Below are positions 1 to 5,172 of a stretch of DNA of 5,172 nt, in pieces. Made by a program: the position numbers and the translations under genes. A model generated the notes under the pieces. That model saw only the letters and a program-made list of their open reading frames with translations, searched no databases and had not been told where the DNA came from. Source of the stretch: Candidatus Aminicenantota bacterium (GTDB lineage: Bacteria; Acidobacteriota; Aminicenantia; Aminicenantales; UBA8522). Numbering within the stretch: position 1 is the stretch's first letter; the number at the start of each line of letters is the position of its first letter. The DNA lies in the NCBI GenBank assembly GCA_003524335.1, contig DQHV01000172.1, forward strand, positions 7,199-12,370. Reading direction: 5' to 3'.

Positions 1-857
1 TCAAGAGCGCTCGAATACCCGCGCCCTACTGCTACCGCTGTCCCTGGGATCTAGCGCCTTCTGACTGCGGAGTAAAATGCGCCCACGAATTGGAGAAGGC
101 AATAGAGAAACTGGGCCGGGGAAAGGTCTCGGCCTTCATCGGCGAGGTCATCGGAGGGTCTTCCACCGGAGCCTCTGTCCCGCCCGAAGAATATTGGCGG
201 ACTATCCGAAAGATCTGCGACCGGAACGAAATCCTCCTCATCGCCGATGAAGTGATGACCGGAATCGGACGGACAGGGAAGTGGCTGGCTTGTCATCATT
301 TCGGCCTCGTCCCCGATATTATCGTCCTGGGCAAAGGCCTCACCTCCGGGTACTTTCCGCTGAGCGCCGTGGCAGCCAAAAAAGGCCTTCTGGACCCGAT
401 CCAGAAGAAGGGAAAAAACTTTCTTCACGCCCAAACTTTCGCCCACCATCCGGTCGGTTGCGCAACAGGGTTGGCCACCTTCGATTATATTATCGACCAC
501 GACCTCATCGGTCGATGCGCCCGAGTGGGAAAGCGACTGAAACGTGGGCTGGAGGGACTCCTCGACCACCCCCACGTGGGGGATGTCCGCGGCAAGGGGC
601 TTCTCATCGGGGTCGAATTCGTCAGGGATAAAAAGAAAAAGACTCCCTTCCCGAGGGAGAAGAAATATGTCGAGGCTTTTATCGCCAAAGCCCTGGACAG
701 CGGGCTCGTGCTCTGGCCGAATATCGGCCACGCCGACGGCACGAACGGCGACCTGGTGATGGTCGCTCCGCCCTTCGTCATCCAGGAGGACGAGATCTCC
801 CTGATCCGGGATAAAGTCGAATCCACTCTGGTCGATATGGAGAGGAAGTTCGGATGA
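1..857 (+). CDS. Class III (omega-type) PLP aminotransferase, 5'-truncated by window edge
   Basis: This is a PLP-dependent transaminase of the class III fold; the reading frame begins at base 3 and stays open to the left edge, so the N-terminus lies outside. A TTG at 90 is not the start, because conserved family sequence precedes it. The visible 284 residues are roughly the last two thirds of a 440-450 residue protein. Visible motifs (numbered from base 3): Cys-rich segment C10-x2-C13-x8-C22-x3-C26; E48 in GEVIGG; cofactor aspartate D82 in ADEV followed by GRTGKW; Schiff-base lysine K111 (bases 333-335) in LGKGLTSGY; phosphate-binding T145 in HAQTF; and GDVRGKGLLIGVEF near the C-terminus. The glutamate switch seen in GABA/ornithine-type enzymes is replaced here by S53, and the carboxylate-binding Arg position is M253. 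This pattern resembles omega-aminotransferases that use pyruvate/alanine or an amine. The stop overlaps the thiolase start (ATGA). The family call is firm; the substrate is unknown. Confidence 0.92.
   Translation, partial: KSARIPAPYCYRCPWDLAPSDCGVKCAHELEKAIEKLGRGKVSAFIGEVIGGSSTGASVPPEEYWRTIRKICDRNEILLIADEVMTGIGRTGKWLACHHFGLVPDIIVLGKGLTSGYFPLSAVAAKKGLLDPIQKKGKNFLHAQTFAHHPVGCATGLATFDYIIDHDLIGRCARVGKRLKRGLEGLLDHPHVGDVRGKGLLIGVEFVRDKKKKTPFPREKKYVEAFIAKALDSGLVLWPNIGHADGTNGDLVMVAPPFVIQEDEISLIRDKVESTLVDMERKFG
839..847 (+). promoter_or_regulatory. Shine-Dalgarno site for the thiolase
   Basis: A GGAGAGGAA purine run lies inside the end of the upstream aminotransferase gene and ends six bases before the ATG at 854. 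It supports that start, as does the ATGA stop/start overlap, which suggests translational coupling between the two genes. Confidence 0.6.
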
Positions 858-2047
858 AAAATCTCGTTGAAAAAGCGGTCATTCTGAGCGCCGTGCGGAC
901 GCCGATCGGAAAGTATGGGGGCGCCTTCAAAGAGACTGGCGCAGTAACCCTCGGAGTCGCCACCTCGGTCGAAGCGATGAAGAGAGCGCGAGTCTCCCCG
1001 GACCAAATCGATGGAGTGATCTTCGGGATGGCCCGGCAGGCCGGGAACCGGCCCAACCCCGCGCGCCAGGTCCTCTATCGTTCCGGAATCCCGATTGACC
1101 GGCCGGCGTTTACTGTGAATAAAGCCTGCGCCTCGGGGATGAAGGCCATCACCCTGGGGTGCCAATCGCTTCTCCTCGGAGAGAACAAGATTGTCCTGGC
1201 TGGCGGAATGGAGAATATGTCCCAAATACCCTATCTGCTTGACGGCGCCCGCTGGGGCTACCGGCTCGGCGACGGTGTCCTCATTGATGCCATGTACCGG
1301 GACGGGCTCTTTTGCCCGCTGGCCGAGATGATCATGGGCGAGACGGTGGACCTCCTGGCGGAAAAATTCGGCATCAGCCGGCGGGAACAGGATGAGTACG
1401 CCCTGGAGAGCCAGATGAAGGCGAAGAGGGCGGCCGAAAAAGGGAAGCTCAAGGACGAAATCGTGCCCGTCACGGTGAAGGGAAAAGGAGGCATGGAGTC
1501 CGTGATTTCAGACGACGAGCACCCGCGGCCGGATACGACCCCGGAAAACCTGGCTAAGCTTCCTCCCGTCTTCAGGAAAGGGGGTTCGGTCACGGCCGGA
1601 AACTCCTCCGGCCTCACCGACGGCGCCGCCGCCCTAATCCTGACGACTCAGTCCGAAGCGCGGAAACTGGGCGCAAGGCCCTTGGCCGAGATCCTGGGCG
1701 TTGCCTCCGCGGGCGTCGACCCGAAAGAGATGGCTCTCGGCCCGGTGCCGGCGACAAAGAAAATTTTGAAGTCTCTCAACCTCAGCCTCGCCGATTTCGA
1801 CCTCGTCGAGATCAACGAGGCCTTCGCCGCCCAGGTCCTGGCCTGCGAGCGAGAGCTCAAATGGGATTCGGCCAAACGAAATATCAAAGGCGGCGCCATC
1901 GCCCTGGGCCATCCCATTGGCTGCACGGGCGCGCGGATCACCGTCACGCTGCTTCACAACCTGATCCAGGAAGACAAGGAACTCGGCCTGGCCACCCTCT
2001 GCGTCAGCGGAGGACAGGGAATGTCTCTGGTCCTAAGAAGAATGTAA
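854..2047 (+). CDS. Thiolase (acetyl-CoA C-acetyltransferase / 3-ketoacyl-CoA thiolase family)
   Basis: This is a complete 397-residue thiolase, the usual length for bacterial tetrameric thiolases. It cleaves a 3-oxoacyl-CoA with CoA to acetyl-CoA and a shortened acyl-CoA, or runs the reverse condensation, in the cytosol. The N-terminus has the family start (AVRTPIGKYGG, residues 13-23). Catalytic residues are all present: nucleophile C92 in NKACASGMKA, H353 in GHPIGCTGAR, and acid/base C383 in CVSGGQGMS. NEAFAAQ (N321, E322) and the CoA-contacting AGNSSGLTDGAAA (from about 248) are intact. In the substrate loop, the HMG-TAEN motif of acetoacetyl-CoA thiolases reads I160-M161-G162-E-T-V-D, so the usual His is Ile. 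The start at 854 is supported by a ribosome-binding site and by alignment of the first residues. The gene lies between two aminotransferases, with a CoA-transferase pair downstream; the likely role is the final thiolysis of the 3-oxoacyl-CoA that transferase forms. Acetoacetyl-CoA and 3-oxoadipyl-CoA are both possible substrates. Confidence 0.95.
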   Translation: MKNLVEKAVILSAVRTPIGKYGGAFKETGAVTLGVATSVEAMKRARVSPDQIDGVIFGMARQAGNRPNPARQVLYRSGIPIDRPAFTVNKACASGMKAITLGCQSLLLGENKIVLAGGMENMSQIPYLLDGARWGYRLGDGVLIDAMYRDGLFCPLAEMIMGETVDLLAEKFGISRREQDEYALESQMKAKRAAEKGKLKDEIVPVTVKGKGGMESVISDDEHPRPDTTPENLAKLPPVFRKGGSVTAGNSSGLTDGAAALILTTQSEARKLGARPLAEILGVASAGVDPKEMALGPVPATKKILKSLNLSLADFDLVEINEAFAAQVLACERELKWDSAKRNIKGGAIALGHPIGCTGARITVTLLHNLIQEDKELGLATLCVSGGQGMSLVLRRM

Positions 2048-2055
2048 GATTACAA

Positions 2056-2061
2056 GAAAGG
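2056..2061 (+). promoter_or_regulatory. Moderate Shine-Dalgarno site for the second aminotransferase
   Basis: GAAAGG lies in the 21-base gap between the thiolase stop (TAA at 2045-2047) and the ATG at 2069, seven bases before the start. It is the only purine-rich site in the gap and supports that start. The gap is too short to hold an obvious separate promoter. Confidence 0.45.
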
Positions 2062-2068
2062 TCGGAAC

Positions 2069-3415
2069 ATGGCTGTAAAAGTCCCGGACATCAAAACCCC
2101 ATTACCAGGAAAACAGGCCCGTAAGGTCGTCGCTAAAGACAGGCGCTACACCTCCAGCTCCTATATCAAAGAGTACCCGCTGGTCATAGCGAGGGGAAAA
2201 GGAGCCATGGTCGAGGACGTGGACGGCAACCGCTTCCTCGATTTCATGGCCGGGATCGCGGTCAACATCACGGGATACAGCCACCCCAAGGTCGTCAGGG
2301 CGGTTAAGAAACAAGCCGAGAAATTCTTCCACATCTGTTCGACGGATTTTTACTACGAGTCCTTCTCCAACCTGGCGGAACGCCTGGTCAAGATGTGGCC
2401 CGGGGAAGCGGAGAGGAGCGTCTTTTTCACCAACTCGGGCGCCGAGGCCATCGAGACCGCCATCAAGCTCGTCCGGTATCACACCAAGCGGCCGTACATC
2501 ATCTCCTTTCTCGGCTCTTTCCACGGCCGGACAATGGGCGCCCTGAGCCTGACCGCCAGCAAGGCGAAACAGCGGCTCCATTTTTCTTCCTTCCTGCCCG
2601 GGGTGCACCACGTCCCCTACGGATATTGCTACCGCTGCCCCTACCACCTGACCTATGATTCCTGCGGCATCTACTGTGCCGACGCCATCGAGAAGGTGGT
2701 CTGTCAGACCCTGATGAGCCCGCGGGAGATCGCCGCCATCTTCGTGGAACCTATCCAGGGAGAGGGCGGCTACATCCTTCCGCCGCCCGAGTTCCACCAG
2801 AAGCTCAAGGCCTTCGCCGAGAAGAACGGGATCATTTATGTCGTTGACGAAGTCCAGTCCGGGATGGGCCGGACGGGAAAGTTCCTGGCGATCGAGAATT
2901 ACGGAGTAGAGCCGGATGTCGTCGTCCTGGCCAAAGGATTGGCCTCGGGGCTGCCGCTCGGCGCCGTCATTTCTAAAAAGAAGTTCATGACCTGGAAGGC
3001 CGGGACCCACGGCAGCACCTTCGGCGGGAATCCGCTGGCCTGTGAAGCGTCGCTCGTGACTCTCGAACTTCTTGAGAAAGGACTCATGGCCAATGCCGCC
3101 CGGATGGGCCGACGCCTCCTAAACAAGCTCAAGAAGCTTAAAAAGGAGTTCCCGATGATCGGCGATGTCCGCGGGCTGGGCCTGATGATCGGCGTCGAGT
3201 TCGTCAGAGACCGGGAGACAAAAGAGCCGGCTGTCAAGGAGGTCCACGAGATCGCCCAGCAGGCCTTCCACAAGGGACTTTTGCTCTTGCCCTGCGGCGA
3301 CAGCGTCATCCGCTTCTGTCCGCCCTTGATCGTCAACGCCCGCGAGGTCGACACCGCCGTGGCCATCTTCGCCGATGTGATCAAGAGTGTACAGAAGGAG
3401 GGCCGGCCGATATGA
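2069..3415 (+). CDS. Class III aminotransferase (GABA/acetylornithine-type)
   Basis: This is a complete 448-residue cytosolic PLP transaminase of the 4-aminobutyrate/acetylornithine aminotransferase family. Fold landmarks in order: VEDVDGNRFLDFMAGIAV (48-65); phosphate-binding N122-S123-G124-A125; cofactor-stacking F151-H152 in SFHGRT; Cys-rich segment C187-x2-C190-x8-C199-x3-C203; E227 and switch-type E232 in VEPIQGEGG; D260 in VVDEVQSGMGRTG; Schiff-base K289 in LAKGLASGLPLGA; T317 of the partner phosphate site in GSTFGGNP; GDVRGLGLMIGVEF (366-378); and R415 in VIRFCPPL. E232 with R415 is the arrangement that lets GABA-type enzymes take glutamate/2-oxoglutarate as co-substrate, so a glutamate-coupled reaction on an omega-, beta- or delta-amino acid is a reasonable inference. 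It is a paralogue of the truncated enzyme at the window start, sharing the Cys motif and the C-terminal block, but with different substrate-site residues. Its stop overlaps the next start (ATGA). The primary substrate is not determinable; GABA, 5-aminovalerate, ornithine and beta-amino acids are all possible. Confidence 0.95.
   Translation: MAVKVPDIKTPLPGKQARKVVAKDRRYTSSSYIKEYPLVIARGKGAMVEDVDGNRFLDFMAGIAVNITGYSHPKVVRAVKKQAEKFFHICSTDFYYESFSNLAERLVKMWPGEAERSVFFTNSGAEAIETAIKLVRYHTKRPYIISFLGSFHGRTMGALSLTASKAKQRLHFSSFLPGVHHVPYGYCYRCPYHLTYDSCGIYCADAIEKVVCQTLMSPREIAAIFVEPIQGEGGYILPPPEFHQKLKAFAEKNGIIYVVDEVQSGMGRTGKFLAIENYGVEPDVVVLAKGLASGLPLGAVISKKKFMTWKAGTHGSTFGGNPLACEASLVTLELLEKGLMANAARMGRRLLNKLKKLKKEFPMIGDVRGLGLMIGVEFVRDRETKEPAVKEVHEIAQQAFHKGLLLLPCGDSVIRFCPPLIVNAREVDTAVAIFADVIKSVQKEGRPI
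3395..3401 (+). promoter_or_regulatory. Strong Shine-Dalgarno site for the CoA-transferase alpha subunit
   Basis: AAGGAGG, a near-consensus anti-SD match, lies inside the end of the aminotransferase gene with a ten-base spacer to the ATG at 3412. It is the best ribosome-binding site in the window and fixes the start of the alpha subunit at the ATGA overlap. Confidence 0.65.
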
Positions 3416-4323
3416 GCAGCAAGGTCATGACCATGGCCCAGGCGGTCGGCGAGTTTGTCCGGGACGGCGATACGGTCGTCATCGAGGGCTTCACCCATCT
3501 CATCTGCTTCGCGGCCGGACACGAGATCATCCGGCAGAAGAAACGCGACCTGGTCGCCTGCCGCCTGACGCCCGACCTCATCTATGACCAGATGGTCGCA
3601 GCCGGGTGCGTCCGCAAGCTCGTCTTCAGCTGGGCCGGGAATCCCGGCGTCGGGTCTCTCTTCGGGCTAAGGAGGGCCGTGGAGGAGGGTATCCCGAGGA
3701 AAGTGGAGATTGAGGAATACAGCCATTTCGGGATGGTCGCCCGGTTCATGGCCGGAGCGTCCCATCTTCCCTTCATGCATCTCAAGACCTTCGAAGGAAG
3801 CGACCTGCCCAGGAAAAACAAGAACATCAAGTTCATCCGCTGCCCGTACACGGGAAAGCGGTACGCGACGGTTCCGGCTCTCAATCCGGATGTCGCCATC
3901 ATCCATGTCCAGCGGGCCGATGAGGAAGGGAATGCCCAGATCTGGGGGTTGATGGGCGTCCAGAGGGAGGCCGCTTTCGCTTCGAAGAAGGTCGTTATCG
4001 TGGCCGAGGAGCTCGTCCCGCGAGAGGTCGTTCGAGCCGACCCCAACCGGACTCTTATCCCCGGCCTGATCGTCGAGGCCGTGGTCATCGAGCCTTTCGC
4101 CGCCCATCCGAGCTATGCGCTTGGATACTATGACCGGGACAACGACTTCTACGTCGAGTGGGCGAAGGTGTCCAAAGAGAAGGCCGGGATGGAGAAATAT
4201 CTCGCGGAGTGGGTTGACGGCCTTTCGGGACGCGCGGAGTATAGAGAGAAGCTCGGGGCCGAGTATCTTAAAAAGCTCGAAGCCGACAACCGTCCGTCAG
4301 GGTCGGTGAACTATGGGTTTTAA
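3412..4323 (+). CDS. catI: CoA-transferase subunit A, CatI/GctA-like
   Basis: This 303-residue protein is the alpha subunit of a two-subunit family I CoA-transferase, which moves CoA from a donor such as succinyl-CoA or acetyl-CoA to a carboxylic acid. It closely matches, from memory, the pattern of CatI (3-oxoadipate CoA-transferase alpha of Pseudomonas knackmussii) and more distantly glutaconate CoA-transferase GctA. Landmarks are EGFTHLICFAAGHEIIR (25-41), LTPDLIYDQ (52-60), FSWAGNPGVGSL (72-83), RCPYTG (143-148), DVAIIHVQRADEEGN (160-174), and AHPSYALGYYDRDNDFY (231-247). The length is slightly above the roughly 280-290 residues of CatI because of a Lys/Glu-rich C-terminal tail (about 280-303). 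It overlaps the aminotransferase by four bases and is followed at once by its beta subunit, the normal gene order. The catalytic Glu is in the beta subunit, so this chain mainly contributes to the fold and the acceptor site. The related hydrolase subunit IpdA is an alternative family label. The symbol denotes family resemblance; 3-oxoadipate as the substrate is unproven. Confidence 0.88.
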   Translation: MSSKVMTMAQAVGEFVRDGDTVVIEGFTHLICFAAGHEIIRQKKRDLVACRLTPDLIYDQMVAAGCVRKLVFSWAGNPGVGSLFGLRRAVEEGIPRKVEIEEYSHFGMVARFMAGASHLPFMHLKTFEGSDLPRKNKNIKFIRCPYTGKRYATVPALNPDVAIIHVQRADEEGNAQIWGLMGVQREAAFASKKVVIVAEELVPREVVRADPNRTLIPGLIVEAVVIEPFAAHPSYALGYYDRDNDFYVEWAKVSKEKAGMEKYLAEWVDGLSGRAEYREKLGAEYLKKLEADNRPSGSVNYGF

Positions 4324-4324
4324 A

Positions 4325-5089
4325 ATGGCAGAATACACGCCTTCGGAAATGATGGTCGTCAGGGCCGCCAGAGAGCTCAAGAACCGCGAGGTTGTTTTTG
4401 TCGGGATCGGTCTGCCGAACGTGGCCTGTAACCTGGCCCGCCGGCTCCATGCGCCCGAGCTCGTTCTGATCTATGAATCCGGCGCGGTCGGCTGTGTGCC
4501 CGACCGGCTGCCCCTTTCGATCGGCGACCCCTGCCTGGCCACGGACTCGATTTCGGTGTGCTCCATGGTCGAGGTCTTTAACTATTATCTCCAGGGCGGC
4601 CTGATCGATATCGGGTTTCTGGGCGGGGCCCAGGTCGACCGGTTCGGGAACATCAATTCGACGGTTATCGGTGACTACGACCGGCCGAAGGTGAGGCTCC
4701 CGGGGAGCGGCGGGGCCTGCGAGATCGCCATCCACGCCAAGAAGGTCATCATGGTGCTCAAGCAGTCACCGAAATCATTTCCCGAGAGGATCGATTTCAT
4801 CACCAGCCCGGGGTTTATCGACCAGGTGAATTCGCGTCGGAAATTCGGATTTCCGGGCAAGGGGCCCTCGCTCATCATCACCGATTTCGGAGTCTACGGC
4901 TTTAACAAGAACACGTATGAGATGATCCTTCGGGAGATGTATCCTGGAGTTGCCGTGAAAGATGTCAAGGCGAATATCGGCTGGGACGTGAAAGTCAGCC
5001 GGCCCCCAAAGACCACAGTTCCGCCTACCGACGAGGAGCTCCGCATCATCCGCCAGGACCTCGACCCCGGCCGGATCCATCTGCGGTGA
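4325..5089 (+). CDS. catJ: CoA-transferase subunit B, CatJ/GctB-like, with catalytic Glu
   Basis: This is the beta subunit of the CoA-transferase encoded just upstream. From the ATG at 4325 it is 254 residues, starting MAEYTPSEMM. The key feature is E51 in LIYESGAVG (codon at 4475-4477), the Glu that forms the glutamyl-CoA thioester intermediate in CatJ/GctB-type enzymes. Other family blocks are VFVGIGLPN (24-32), LPLSIGDP (63-70), GFLGGAQVDRFGNINSTVIG (98-117), a PGSGGA loop at about 125-130, and KSFPERIDFITSPGF. An in-frame ATG at 4313 would add four residues and overlap the alpha gene by 11 bases; it has GGTGA only three bases upstream. The 4325 start is preferred because MAEYTPSEMM lines up with the CatJ N-terminus as I recall it and puts the catalytic Glu at position 51. 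Neither start has a convincing ribosome site, so translation probably depends on coupling to the TAA at 4321-4323. The gene ends directly against an inverted repeat. Symbol by family resemblance; the acid acceptor is inferred to be a 3-oxo acid. Confidence 0.9.
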   Translation: MAEYTPSEMMVVRAARELKNREVVFVGIGLPNVACNLARRLHAPELVLIYESGAVGCVPDRLPLSIGDPCLATDSISVCSMVEVFNYYLQGGLIDIGFLGGAQVDRFGNINSTVIGDYDRPKVRLPGSGGACEIAIHAKKVIMVLKQSPKSFPERIDFITSPGFIDQVNSRRKFGFPGKGPSLIITDFGVYGFNKNTYEMILREMYPGVAVKDVKANIGWDVKVSRPPKTTVPPTDEELRIIRQDLDPGRIHLR

Positions 5090-5172
5090 AAAAAAACGGG
5101 GACGGTTCTATTTTTTAATCCTTTGCATTTGTTTGGGAGAAAAGAGAAAAAAAATAGAACCGTCCCCTTTTT
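5090..5172. repeat. Long inverted repeat, REP/MITE-like palindromic element after the operon
   Basis: This 83-base AT-rich tail (28 G+C by count, about 34%) contrasts with the GC-rich genes. Arms 5098-5116 and 5149-5167 are perfect 19-base inverted repeats (GGGGACGGTTCTATTTTTT and its complement) around a 32-base loop. If C5097 is bulged out, five more A:T pairs form (5092-5096 with 5168-5172). The homopolymer edges and the GGGGACGGTTCTA core match, by recollection, a dispersed palindrome often seen in metagenomic bacterial genomes near IS200-like/REP-associated (Y1 tyrosine) transposases. No transposase is in the window. The element reaches the right edge and may be incomplete. It could also be just a large terminator. 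Confidence 0.7.
5098..5172 (+). terminator. Probable intrinsic terminator of the operon (bidirectional shape)
   Basis: The transcript would fold a 19-bp stem with a GC block at its base (GGGGACGG pairing with CCGTCCCC), followed directly by a run of at least five U. A poly-A run at 5090-5096 on the other side gives the same U-tailed shape for transcripts coming from the right. The element begins eight bases after the last stop codon, where an operon terminator is expected. The loop is unusually long (32 nt) and the upper stem is A:U only, which is less typical of an evolved terminator. Confidence 0.6.

Noticed and set aside
90..857. A TTG start at 90 giving a complete 255-residue protein
   Set aside because: The frame is open to the left edge and bases 3-89 encode conserved aminotransferase sequence including the Cys motif, so the gene is truncated by the window rather than starting at 90.
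485..1225. Long minus-strand open frame (246 codons) opposite the first aminotransferase and thiolase
   Set aside because: It crosses the junction of two well-supported plus-strand genes, has no recognisable motifs, and is an expected shadow of GC-rich coding sequence.
2102..3010. Long minus-strand open frame (302 codons) opposite the second aminotransferase
   Set aside because: The opposite strand encodes a full motif-complete aminotransferase; the antisense product is Gly/Asp/Arg-rich low-information sequence with no family signature.
3387..3587. Small plus-strand open frame across the aminotransferase/CoA-transferase junction
   Set aside because: It is out of frame with both strongly supported genes, Arg/His-rich and without motifs; a coding shadow.
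3412..5089. IpdAB-type ring-opening hydrolase (steroid degradation) as the identity of the subunit pair
   Set aside because: IpdAB shares the fold, but the beta subunit here keeps the YESG catalytic Glu typical of true CoA-transferases, both chains match CatI/CatJ patterns better, and no steroid-degradation genes are in the window.
5090..5172. CRISPR repeat or small structured RNA gene
   Set aside because: There are only two arms in inverted rather than direct orientation and no spacer series; the hairpin followed by T is explained by a terminator or palindromic repeat.

Overview
This 5.2 kb window is a tightly packed, single-strand (+) catabolic operon of five protein genes. It starts inside the first gene and ends in a long AT-rich inverted repeat. 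The coding DNA is GC-rich, with mostly G or C at third codon positions. The genes are joined by 4-base ATGA overlaps or very short gaps, so they are almost certainly co-transcribed from a promoter upstream of the window. Gene content suggests a bacterium that degrades amino acids or amines. An anaerobic or fermentative lineage such as Aminicenantes/Acidobacteriota-like or deltaproteobacterial-type bacteria would fit, but the taxonomic placement is a low-confidence impression.

Layout: 1-857 is the C-terminal two thirds of a PLP class III (omega-type) aminotransferase whose frame is open to the left edge. 854-2047 is a complete thiolase with its Cys/His/Cys catalytic set. 2069-3415 is a second, complete class III aminotransferase with a glutamate-switch/arginine active-site pattern. 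3412-4323 and 4325-5089 (or from 4313) are the alpha and beta subunits of a CatI/CatJ (GctAB-type) family I CoA-transferase, with the catalytic Glu present in the beta subunit. 5090-5172 is a near-perfect inverted repeat (19-bp core arms, 32-nt loop) directly after the last stop codon. It could act as an intrinsic terminator and also looks like a dispersed palindromic (REP/MITE-like) element.

How the genes may work together (inference): one or both transaminases convert an amino acid or amine, plausibly a beta-amino acid, to a keto acid. The CoA-transferase activates a 3-oxo acid to its CoA thioester, and the thiolase cleaves it to acetyl-CoA plus a shorter acyl-CoA. CoA-transferase plus thiolase is the pairing that ends the 3-oxoadipate pathway and acetoacetate use. 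Coupling it to two different class III aminotransferases, with no dehydrogenase or hydratase in the window, is the most interesting aspect of the gene content. The actual substrate cannot be read from the sequence. No RNA genes, CRISPR arrays, transposase genes or internal promoters were seen. No gene-free stretch exceeds 83 bases.
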